43,890 bases of DNA from Symsagittifera roscoffensis (lineage: Eukaryota; Xenacoelomorpha; Acoela; Convolutidae): NCBI RefSeq assembly GCF_963678635.1, contig NW_026971205.1, positions 1-43,890 on the forward strand. The letters run 5' to 3'. The first letter of the stretch is position 1. Each line of letters begins with the position of its first letter. Below, piece by piece: positions 21,483 to 31,661 of this stretch. Both the position numbers and the translations under genes were made by a program. The notes below the pieces were generated by a model, which did not search any database, was not told the DNA's origin, and saw only the letters and a list, made by a program, of their open reading frames with translations.

Positions 21483-22536
21483 TTAGAGGGGCTTGTTCAT
21501 TTAACAAAAAAATAGTCAGGCTAAATCATCTCAGCTGAAATATTTTATACGCAAGGAATTCCCATCTGAAAAACTTGAAACAGTAAGAGTCCCCAAACTA
21601 GAGATTGACAAGAAGTTTTTCACCAAACGGGTAGAAATAAAAAAAAAGAGTTTCAAAAATTTGTTATTAGGACATTTTTTGGTTTCTAGTGTCATGGTGC
21701 TAGTAGCTTGTGAGCCAAGTTTTAAAGCATATGGCGGAAAAAAATCCGAAGGTGCTTTTTTATTGTTTCTAGAGAACAAAACAGCACCTTCGATATCGCG
21801 GTCGTTTTTTCTCCACTTGGCTTTAGAGTTTTTAGCAAACATCATTGGACAAAGTCTCTTTAATTCGGTTTGAAACAGTTTCTTATAATATATAGCTAAA
21901 TAATTAATTAATATTACGCAGTTTTTGTTGTAGTAAAATCAAAGACAATATTTAATCCAATGATTGAAAATAAAATGAATGACCTCCAATCGCAAGCTTA
22001 AAATCACTGGAGAAATTGTTTGAACTGATCAATTCACTTCAGTTCAAATCATTTTAATTTCAGTTTTTGAAGGGATGCAATTATATTTTGTTGCATATCG
22101 GTAACTATCAGACATTACTTACAAAATTGAAATTTCAAAAGCCTTTTTCTCATTTTTATTTAAAAATTAAGCAAAACGTGAAATGAACAACACTTATTTA
22201 GACTTTCATCGGTAATAGCTAGTCGACTCTTCATAAAATGAAAAAAGTTGTAGCGGGAACGATAAAGTCAAACTAGTACCACCGAGCTCGTTGATAAATA
22301 CGCATCTCTGCTTAATTTACAAGGCCACTCACGCTATCATATTTGAAAACATCAACTTCTCGAACGAATGGCAAGGATAGCAAGGAATAGCAAGGATAGC
22401 CGTTGACTGCAAGAGTAATAGAAAATGTTCCGATTATAATTTGAAAAACAATTACAAAAAACGCTTTTTCAGGTTTTTTTTTAATTTGTGTTGTTGTTTT
22501 GCGAGACGTGATAAGAAATAATGAAAACCAAGAACT
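21483..22536. repeat. Array X, unit 2 (1,054 bp)
   Basis: Near-identical to unit 3 and slightly more distant from unit 1. Same landmark order. Also lacks the 33-bp segment. Confidence 0.95.
21505..21873 (+). CDS. Uncharacterised frame in repeat X, unit 2
   Basis: Open for 122 codons before TGA after a TAA at 21502-21504, in the same frame as unit 1. There is no ATG, TTG or GTG before 21661 (TTG). Conservative differences from unit 1 include E/K, I/L and H/N. The upstream extension of unit 1 is cut by the TAA, so if coding it would have to be a spliced exon. Unknown function. Confidence 0.25.
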   Translation, partial: QKNSQAKSSQLKYFIRKEFPSEKLETVRVPKLEIDKKFFTKRVEIKKKSFKNLLLGHFLVSSVMVLVACEPSFKAYGGKKSEGAFLLFLENKTAPSISRSFFLHLALEFLANIIGQSLFNSV

Positions 22537-23590
22537 TTAGAGGGGCTTGTTCATTTAACAAAAAAATAGTCAGGCTAAATCATCTCAGCTGAAATATTTT
22601 ATACGCAAGGAATTCCCATCTAAAAAACTTGAAACAGTAAGAGTCCCCAAACTAGAGATTGACAAGAAGTTTTTCACCAAACGGGTAGAAATAAAAAAAA
22701 AGAGTTTTAAAAATTTGTTATTAGGACGTTTTTTGGTTTCTAGTGTCATGGTGCTAGTAGCTTGTGAGCCAAGTTTTAAAGCATATGGCGGAAAAAAATC
22801 CGAAGGTGCTTTTTTATTGTTTCTAGAGAACAAAACAGCACCTTCGATATCGCGGTCGTTTTTTCTCCACTTGGCTTTAGAGTTTTTAGCAAACATCATT
22901 GGACAAAGTCTCTTTAATTCGGTTTGAAACAGTTTCTTATAAAATATAGCTAAATAATTAATTAATATTACGCAGTTTTTGTTGTAGTAAAATCAAAGAC
23001 AATATTTAATCCAATGATTGAAAATAAAATGAATGACCTCCAATCGCAAGCTTAAAATCACTGGATAAATTGTTTGAACTGATCAATTCACTTCAGTTCA
23101 AATCATTTTAATTTCAGTTTTTGAAGGGATGCAATTATATTTTGTTGCATATCGGTAACTATCAGACATTACTTACAAAATTGAAATTTCAAAAGCCTTT
23201 TTCTCATTTTTATTTAAAAATTAAGCAAAACGTGAAACGAACAACACTTATTTAGACTTTCATAGGTAATAGCTAGTCGACTCTTCATAAAATGAAAAAA
23301 GTTGTAGCGGGAACGATAAAGTCAAACTAGTGCCACCGAGCTCGTTGATAAATACGCATCTCTGCTTAGTTTACAAGGCCACTCACGCTATCATATTTGA
23401 AAACATCAACTTCTCGAACAAATGGCAAGGATAGCAAGGAATAGCAAGGATAGCCGTTGACTGCAAGAGTAATAGAAAATGTTCCGATTATAATTTGAAA
23501 AACAATTACACAAAACGCTTTTTCAGGTTTTTTTTTATTTTGTGTTGTTGTGTTGCGAGACGTGATAAGAAATAATGAAAACCAAGAACT
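22537..23590. repeat. Array X, unit 3 (1,054 bp)
   Basis: Almost identical to unit 2, the most recent duplication in the array. Lacks the 33-bp segment. Confidence 0.95.
22559..22927 (+). CDS. Uncharacterised frame in repeat X, unit 3
   Basis: Same frame as in unit 2, open from after a TAA at 22556-22558 to TGA at 22925-22927. Only a few residues differ (for example a GAA to AAA near the start and H to R before FLVSSV). No start codon before 22715. Unknown function. Confidence 0.25.
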   Translation, partial: QKNSQAKSSQLKYFIRKEFPSKKLETVRVPKLEIDKKFFTKRVEIKKKSFKNLLLGRFLVSSVMVLVACEPSFKAYGGKKSEGAFLLFLENKTAPSISRSFFLHLALEFLANIIGQSLFNSV

Positions 23591-24678
23591 TTAGAGGGGC
23601 TTGTTCCTTTAACAAAAAAATAGTCAGGCTAAATCATCTCAGCTGAAATATTTTATACGCAAGGAATTCCCATCTGAAAAACTTGAAACAGTAAGAGTCC
23701 CCAAACTAGAGATTGTCAAGAAGTTTTTCACCAAACGGGTAGAAATAAAAAAAAAAGAGTTTTAAAAATTTGTTATTAAGACATTTTTTGGTTTCTAGTG
23801 TCATGGTGCTAGTAGCTTGTGAGCCAAGTTTTAAAGCATATGGCGGAAAAAAATCCGAAGGTGCTTTTTTATTGTTTCTAGAGAACAAAACAGCACCTTC
23901 GGTATCGCGGTCGTTTTTTCTCCACATGGCTTTAGAGTTGTAGGCAAACGTCATTGGACAAAGTCTCTTTAATTCGGTTTGAAACAGTTTCTTATAATAT
24001 ATAGCTAAAAAATTAATTAATATTACGCAGTTTTTGTTGTAGTAAAATAAAAGACAATATTTAATCCAATGATTGAAAATAAAATGACTGACCTCCAATC
24101 GCAAGCTTAAAATCACTGGAGAAATTGTTTAAACTGATCAATTCACTTCCATTCAAATCATTTCAGATTCAGATTTTGAAAGGATGCAATTATATTTTGT
24201 TGCATATCGGTAACTACAAAACATTACTTACAGTGCTGATTTAGTATATCCGGACATTACTTACATAATTTAAATTTCAAAAGCCTTTCTCTCAATTTTA
24301 TTTAAAAATTAAGCAAAACGTGAATAGAACAAAACTTATTTTGACTTTCATTGGTAATAGCTAGTCGACTCTTCATAAAATGAAAAAAGTTGTAGCGGGA
24401 ATGATAAAATCAAACTAGTGCCACTGAGCTCGTTGATAAATACGCATCTCTGCTGAATCTACAAGGCCACTCAAGATATCAAATTTGAAAACATCAACTT
24501 CTCGAACGAATGGCAAGGATAGCAAGGAATAGCAAGGAGAGCCGTTGACTGCAAGAGTAATACAAAAAGTTCCGATCATAATTTGAAAAACAATTAAACA
24601 AAATGCTTTTTCAGGTTTTTTTTTTAAATTTGTGTTGTTGTTTTGCAAGACGTGATAAAAAACAATGAAAACCAAGAA
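23591..24678. repeat. Array X, unit 4 (1,088 bp)
   Basis: Differs from units 1-3 by an extra 33 bp bounded by two acattacttac repeats (24221-24231 and 24254-24264). The plus-strand frame is broken here: an extra A in the A-run near 23750 and a premature TAG near 23941. A minus-strand frame at 24415-24687 (90 codons) is open only in this copy. Near 24678 it passes into an alternative end (aggcataatagacagtcat) shared with X7. Confidence 0.9.
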
Positions 24679-25261
24679 TTTAGGCATAATAGACAGTCAT
24701 AATCAAAAGGAACTCGAGTAAAGGTTTTAGTATGGCGAAAAAAAATGGCGGAAAAATATCCGACGGTGCTTTTTTAATGTTTCTAGAGAACAAAACAGCA
24801 AATTCGAGATCGCGGTCGTTTTTTTCTCTACATGGCTTTAGAGTTGCTAGCAAACATCATTTGACTAAGGCTCTTTCATTGGGTATGAAACAGTTTTCTT
24901 ATAATATATAGCTAAATAATTAATTAATATTACGCAGTTTTTGTTGTAGTAAAATCAAAGACAATATTTAATTCAATGATTGAAAATAAAATGACTGACC
25001 TCCAATCGCAAGCTTAAAATCACTGGAGATATCGTTTAAACTGATCAATTCACTTCAGCTCAAACTATTTTAATTTCAGTTTTTGAAAGGATGCAATTAT
25101 ATTTTGTTGCATATCGGTAACTACAAAAATTAATTACAGTGCTGATTTAATATATCCTGACATAACTAACAAAATTGAAATTTCATAAGTTTTTTTCTCG
25201 ATTTTTATTTTCAAATTAAGCAAAACGTGAGTAGAACAAAAGATATTTAGACTTTCATCGG
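24679..25261. repeat. Repeat X, unit 5, truncated
   Basis: Starts with the alternative junction sequence also found at 37.5 kb. It lacks the first ~300 bp of the ORF region, resumes at about 24744 (atggcggaaaaa) and runs to gactttcatcggta. At 25262 it passes directly into repeat Y. More diverged than X1-X4. Confidence 0.85.
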
Positions 25262-28159
25262 TATTAATATGGTGCACTTTTTTCTCAGAAATTCTCAACC
25301 AAAATTTTACCCCAAAAAGTTTGTCATTTTAGCTTTTTTTATTTAATCAAGTTTAACGCTGAAAAACTAAGTTAATCAATGAAATATCATTTCCAAAGAA
25401 GCCTCCTACGCATCTCTACAAAAATCTAGAAGGTTACAATTTCCCAAAATCTGTACAAGAAAGTTTGTTTTTGGTTGATAGCTTGAACGGCTAAAAATTG
25501 AACCTCTGAAAACTATTGATGAGCTTAAAATTAAAATAAACATGTTTACTTTTTTTGGAAAACTCTGGTGGAAAAATTACCAGTCTCCTCAAATAAATTA
25601 ACTTATTTGGTGAAATGTATATGAAAATAAGAAACTGTTTTGAAAAAAAATCACAAATACCTTCATTTCAAGTGTCATTTTTTAAAAAAACAGAGCGCTT
25701 TTGCATTAACTTTAAAGGTTAGGCGGGACATTCATGCGGTCACCATAATACGTGCAGTTTTAGGGAGTCATTCAAATTTATTATCAGATAAGTAATTGGC
25801 TTTCGCTAGTATGATTCTAGACAAAAAACTTAAGAGTTTGTAAATCTCTGATTTTGAACTGCAACATTTGACAAAAGTTGAAACCAATTTTTTTAACTCT
25901 TAATACTCATCGGTTTTTATCATGCAGTTTAAAATAAAGGCTATCGTTTAGGGCTTTTCTAAGGTTGAGACTGGTTAGCAAAGTTACATATTTCAAATTT
26001 TGCCATCTGGTATCGACTGGCTAATAAAGTTTTGTTTCGACTTTCAAAGAGACTGACGACGGGTTATTTGTACTTGGGAGGTTTCTCTATCAGACTATTT
26101 TCGTTAAAAGTCTGTTTGATCATTAAATGTGACGTCTAATTATCTTATCCTGAAAGAAATTGAAGCCGTGAGCTCAAATAAAGGGTGGTTACAAAACTGC
26201 CATTTAGTCAGTTGGTGCACAAAATTTTTCAACGCGTAGCATTAGCGCTTAAACAATCTGACTCAAAAATCATTTCAAGTACATTAGTCGAATATTGGTT
26301 AATCGATTATTTGGATTAGAAGATTTTTTTTAAAAAAAGATTTATTCTTAGATGTGAAAAAAAACCGATTTTTAAAAAACAATAAATTTGTCATTTCTTA
26401 GACCATATAAAATTTAGATATAAAACAAACTGGATCGATTATTAATAAGGAACAAAATTGTTATTGTTTAAACAATATAAAATTTAGATCTAAAACAAAC
26501 TAGACGTAGTTTTTGCGTTTGGGATGAACCTTTTCCGACCTAAAAAACAAGGAACTGCTGGGTTTAAATCAGATGGCAGAGGAAATTTTCAAAATGTGTT
26601 TACCAATACTAGCACTTTTGTCTTATGTTGTTATGCTTGACTCAATCATCTCTAGGTTTACTTGAGTTTGATTGGGAAAAAATAAAAAACCCAAAACGAT
26701 AAATTATCAATGAAATAAATTTTTTTTTAAAATCAGATTTGCAGAGTTGTAACTAACTATTATAAAGTTCAAAATAAATTTTTTCTCTGAAAAGTTTTCT
26801 CTGAATTTTTGCATCACTTGTTTTCATGAACAGAGCTGTCGAAGCAGTTCAAAATGTATCATCAGATATTTGGCCGGTTTTGATAAACTTCCTTTAGTTC
26901 TTTTAGATTATCACCAGCACAACAAAATAGAGGCTGCACATTATAAATAAAGTTTTTTTTTCAGATTTATTTCATCTTTTTCAGAATTAAATAAATATTT
27001 TTCAACATAAAAAACTGAAGTTCTCAACAAATACAACAGTTGACTACCGTTTTCTGCTTTGTTGATTTTTATCTGGTCTTTTAATCAAAATAATTATTCA
27101 AACTACCATGATTCGATATGGTATTATGTCATTGATTTTTTCAAAATTAGAGTCTTCTGTTTGCTTTTGCATTGCATCAACTTTGTAAATTTTTAATTAT
27201 GAAGACTGTATAATTAAAAAACTTTTAACTTATTTATAAATACCAATTTTTTATTCAAACAATTTTTCACACGCAAAAATTTTAAAAACGGACTATCACC
27301 TAATCCAGAAACAACTCTAAAGGGCAGTTAGGGAGTTTTTTGAAGTCACAGATACTTTTTTTGTTTTTAGATGATTACATAAACTTTCTTTAAGCCAAGA
27401 TTTTAAAATCTCCAAGATATGTACTTGGCACTTCTCAAAACGTTGTTTATTTTTCTTTGATGCCGTTTAACTTACTGGTTTTCTCATATGCGAATATGTT
27501 AAACTCTAATGTTGTAAAGTGAGATCAGCTAAACGAATATTCCAAACATTTGTTTGTTCTCAATTATGGACAAAATTTTTGTCATATTGTTACAATTATA
27601 AGAAAAACAGTAGTCCTATGATTCCATTTTTGGAAACAGTCGATTCATGATAGTTTGTATAATTTAGTTTTGTGTTTCAATTTATTTTCACGCAAATAAG
27701 GTGCCACAAATATTCTTAAGAAAATTTCGAATGGCATATCAAATTAAAACCCACTCAGCCGTGATGCAACCGACAATAACTTATTCTCAAGTAGTTGTCC
27801 CAAAGTTAAAAAAAACTGGTTAAAAATATTTCAGATTTAGTTCAATTTAGATCGAGCAACGTTCATTATACAGAAATTAATTATTTTAAAAATGCTTGTA
27901 GACTCAAAAAAAATCACTATAAGAAACTTAAGTTATGTCGGATGTTTTGTTTCATTAAAGAACTCCAAAAAAATTTTGAAAATTGAGTAATTTTTATACT
28001 ATCTTTCTTTTTCTGTTTGTTTTTTTTTTTTTAAATCAAATGCTGTCACTTGCTAATGCATAAAATTTTTGTGCATATGTATAGTTATTGAATCACGCCA
28101 CTCACATAAAACGACACATATTTGAAGAAAATAAAAGAACAAAAAAAACTTTTTTTTTT

Positions 28160-28610
28160 TAGCTTTTTTACATGAATATGGTCGGAACATGCTGTGCTAC
28201 TTGCACAGCAACCGGTTATCTTTGGTTTTAGTTTGCGCTAATATACTTAAACATGAGGATTCGAAGGACCAGATAATGAAAGAAATCTGAATTGAACTAA
28301 AAATTGAAATTAAACATGCCAAGTTATCGAAAAAGCAAGTTAATTGCACAATTAGGCAGTTATTTTTACAAATAGAGATGTATCAAAAGCTAAAGGAGAG
28401 TAAGTTATCTGGGTTTTTGTTAACGGCTAACTTCCATTTTTGTAGGTTAGAATTGATACAGTTTGCTTAAGCGTATCTCTTAAATGATCATAAAGATCAA
28501 TTAATTAATGTAGATGTCCCAGGTTTTGAGAAAAGCCTTACAAAAATCCCTCGAACTAGAAATCATGTAGTCGCCTTCATAAGTTTAATTAAATTAAACC
28601 AAATTTGAAT
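28160..28610 (+). pseudogene. Decayed unknown reading frame in Y1
   Basis: One frame reads about 150 codons with two stops. It runs GRNMLCYLHSNRLSLVLVC, ANILKHEDSKDQIMKEI, stop, IELKIEIKHAKLSKKQVN, then QIEMYQKLKESKLSG, RLELIQFA, stop, and INVDVPGFEKSLTKIPRT. The same frame is readable in copy 2 (about 34350-34740). There it has a different stop pattern, and the FA-stop is FAYKDQ. Copy 3 has lost one base in the middle. A shared reading frame with independent lesions suggests an ancestral protein, possibly a transposase. Family not recognised. Confidence 0.35.
28190..28210. repeat. 8-bp perfect hairpin in Y
   Basis: tgctgtgc, loop tactt, gcacagca. Present perfectly in Y1 and Y2 (near 34380) and with one mismatch in Y3 (near 36420). 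Lies inside the decayed frame, so it may be coincidental. Confidence 0.5.
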
Positions 28611-28916
28611 GGAAAGTTTGAAGAAAAATAATGAATTAATTCAGTTCTCTGCACAGTAGAACTACAAACTGTAGATTTTTACAATACTAGAAAAAGTTGC
28701 TGAGAAATTCCTAAAATAAAAACCTCGCAAAATTTTGTGCATAAAAAAGTATTTTGCAAAATGTTTTGCATAAAAAACGATCAGGACAGAAAGTTTCAAA
28801 CGTTTGGTTATTAGCACATAGTTTGACAAAGAGAGTAGAGAAGAAGATTATAAAGTAGTTTTGAATAAAGAAAAACTTAAAATTGCAACTTTCAATTGAC
28901 CATGCCAGTCAAATTT

Positions 28917-30003
28917 CGTTGAATAGCTAGTCGACTCTTCATAAAAAAGAAATAAGTTGTAGCGGGAACGATAAAGTCAAACTAGTGCCACCGAGCTCGT
29001 TGATAAATACGCATCTCTGCTTAATTTACAAGGCCACTCACGCTATCATATTTGAAAACATCAACTTCTCGAACGAATGGCAAGGATAGCAAGGAATAGC
29101 AAGGATAGCCGTTGACTGCAAGAGTAATAGAAAATGTTCCGATTATAATTTGAAAAACAATTACAAAAAACGCTTTTTCAGGTTTTTTTTAATTTGTGTT
29201 GTTGTTTTGCGAGACGTGATAAGAAATAATGAAAACCAAGAACTTTAGAGGGGCTTGTTCATTTAACAAAAAAATAGTCAGGCTAAATCATCTCAGCTGA
29301 AATATTTTATACGCAAGGAATTCCCATCTGAAAAACTTGAAACAGTAAGAGTCCCCAAACTAGAGATTGACAAGAAGTTTTTCACCAAACGGGTAGAAAT
29401 AAAAAAAAAGAGTTTTAAAAATTTGTTATTAAGACATTTTTGGTTTCTAGTGTCATGGTGCTAGTAGCTTGTGAGCCAAGTTTTAAAGCATATGGCGTAA
29501 AAAAATCCGAAGGTGCTTTTTTATTGTTTCTAGAGAACAAAACAGCACCTTCGATATCGCGGTCGTTTTTTCTCCACATGGCTTTAGAGTTGTTAGCAAA
29601 CATCATTGTACAAAGTCTCTTTAATTCGGTTTGAAACAGTTTCTTATAATATATAGCTAAAAAATTAATTAATATTACGCAGTTTTTGTTGTAGTAAAAT
29701 AAAAGACAATATTTAATCCAAGGATTGAAAATAAAATGACTGACCTCCAATCGCAAGCTTAAAATCACTGGAGAAATTGTTTAAACTGATCAATTCACTT
29801 CCATTCAAATCATTTTAGATTCAGTTTTTGAAAGGATGCAATTATATTTTGTTGCATATCGGTAACTATAAAACATTAATTACAGTGCTGATTTAGTATA
29901 TCCGGACATTACTTACAAAATTGAAATTTCAAAAGCCTTTTTCTCAATTTTATTAAAAAATCAAGCAAAACGTCAATAGAAAAAACTTATTTAGACTTTC
30001 ATC
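28917..30003. repeat. Repeat X, unit 6 (isolated, circularly permuted)
   Basis: A full unit lying between two Y copies. It begins at gaatagctagtcgactc and ends at gactttcatcggta, so it is permuted relative to units 1-4. It carries the 33-bp segment (dispersed-type X). The plus-strand frame is broken by loss of a T near 29440 and a GGA to GTA change in GGCGGA. The minus-strand frame 29415-29768 is open but degenerate. Confidence 0.9.
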
Positions 30004-30226
30004 GGTATTAATATGGTGCACTTTTTTCTCCCAAATTCTCAACCAAAATTTTACCCCAAAAAAACTTGTCAATTTAGCTTTTTTTATTTAATCAAGATTA
30101 ACGCTGAAAAACTAAATTATTCAATGAAAGATTATTTCCAAAGAAGCCTCCTACACATCTCTACAAAAATCTAGAAGGTTACAATTTCCCAAAATCTGTA
30201 CAAGAAAATATATTTTTGGTTGATAG
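30004..30226. repeat. Repeat Y, copy 2, left end
   Basis: Matches 25262-25484 (attaatatggtgcactttt to tttttggttgatag). Similarity stops abruptly at about 30226 and resumes at 31662 with cttgaacggctaaa. Confidence 0.9.
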
Positions 30227-31661
30227 CCAAAAAAAATGTAATTTTACCATATAAAAATCAAAGTTTATGCTTTAAGCCAGATTTCAAGGGTTTCACGCCA
30301 TTATTTGGAAGTTGCACCTTTGTCAATTAAATTATCTTTTTTGATTAATTCCCGATTTTTGAAATGACCCATTTTTTGGGTAAAGTTACTGTTGCAAATT
30401 TTGAATAAACAGTTGCACTGTATTAAGTCTTGTGAAATTTTAGGCAAGTTTTGCTTTCTTTTTTTAATCTAATCTTAGCCATTTTTGAGAAAAACGGGTT
30501 TGAATTTTCGAATGCTTTTTAATTGTGTCCGGTTAATTGAAATCAGCGCAGCACAAAAATCAAGAAAATTCGTCAAGTTGAACACTGTGAAAAAATTCGT
30601 CAAAATGTCATTTCAAACTTTGATTGAAAATTTTTCTAAAAAAACTGAGGAAAGCTTGCATTTACTGATAAGATTGTTTTGATCATTTTTTCCGACAAAA
30701 CTTCTTGCTCAGCATTTGTTCGCAAGCAATTAATTCCAGAATTTGTTAGCATGTTTTTGTTCCTGAAAAAATTTTTGAATTAGAAACTGATATAAAATTT
30801 TTGAATTACAATGAAAACTCGAAACTGATGCCATTTGGAGGGAATGTTTTTCCTAAGCCATTCAGAAATTTTATGCCATTTAGGAAGTTACCGAATCTAC
30901 GCCTCCGTCAATTTTAAAAATGAGTTTTATTAATCCTCAAAAAAGAAATAAAATAATCATCGGTATTTTTTTCGGCTACCAATCTTATGTACGGACGAGA
31001 AAAGTTTTTTATGTGGTTTACGGATTTTTTTACGGATTGGTTTACGGATTTTTTATGGATTTTTTTTTATACTAGTTGATTTTCCGTTTTTATTCTGTGG
31101 AGCAGTGATTCTGGTTTCAGAAAACTCAAAGTGCAACAATTGCAGAATGTAGAAAAAATTAATTTTTAAACAAGAGTATGTTTTCAAAAATTCAACAAAA
31201 ATAGCGGTTGGCGTTTCTTTAGCAATGCAGTTCAGTTCAAAATGGAAAGCATCCTAAAGGAAACTGAGAAATATACTACTTATTTCAGCAAATTGCTTGA
31301 GAGAAAGCAATTGTGGGGAAACTAAGAGTGCAATTGACTATCATTACCAAGGGAAAAGTCAATAAATCGAATAGCCAGTTTTTTATGTCAAAAATCAATA
31401 AATTGTCACATATTACTACAATTAAATCGTTAGACACCCTCACCATTAGTAAAATAACCTACGATAGCAGTTTGATACTGCTTGGTTTTCAATTACACTA
31501 AGTGATTTTTGTTTTTTTTGTCACAAATCACAGTTCAAACATGATGCACCCACTTCAGGTCAAACAAACGCTGTACAATGCGTTGATTCCATAATTTGCT
31601 AAAGCTTTCGGATTTCCCACAGTTTTTCAATCGCTGTGTTACGCTCATCAACACGTTCCAA
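30227..31661. mobile_element. 1.43-kb insertion in Y copy 2, unidentified
   Basis: Sequence absent from Y1, where gttgatag joins cttgaacggctaaa directly. The interval holds short plus-strand frames (30485-30682, 65 codons; 31313-31501, 62 codons) and a run of tandem tacggatttttt motifs (about 31018-31065). I found no terminal inverted repeats and no clear target duplication beyond a shared c. It could be a truncated transposon inserted in Y2, or sequence deleted from Y1. Family not recognised. Confidence 0.5.

Larger units (their letters stand above)
25262..28916. repeat. Repeat Y, copy 1 (~3.65 kb)
   Basis: Starts attaatatggtgcactttttt and ends just before gaatagctagtcgactc of X6. It is matched by 30004-30226 plus 31662-34871 (copy 2) and, from ttcaaaatgtatcatcag onward, by 34872-37157 (copy 3). 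Mostly AT-rich non-coding DNA with three decayed plus-strand coding-like stretches: around 27090-27230 (YHDSIWYYVIDFFKIRVF), 27730-27950 (KTHSAVMQPTITYSQVVVP) and 28160-28610. None is recognised. Confidence 0.9.

Noticed and set aside
28400-28445. Candidate 46-nt intron (gtaagt, ctaac, tttttgtag) in Y1, also at 34598-34643 and 36636-36680
   Set aside because: Splicing would put a TAG immediately in frame, whereas the unspliced frame stays open through the segment in Y1 and Y2; the donor is also mutated to gttagt in Y3.
31018-31065. tacggatttttt iterations as a possible CRISPR-like or satellite array
   Set aside because: Irregular, very short and AT-rich; simple slippage.
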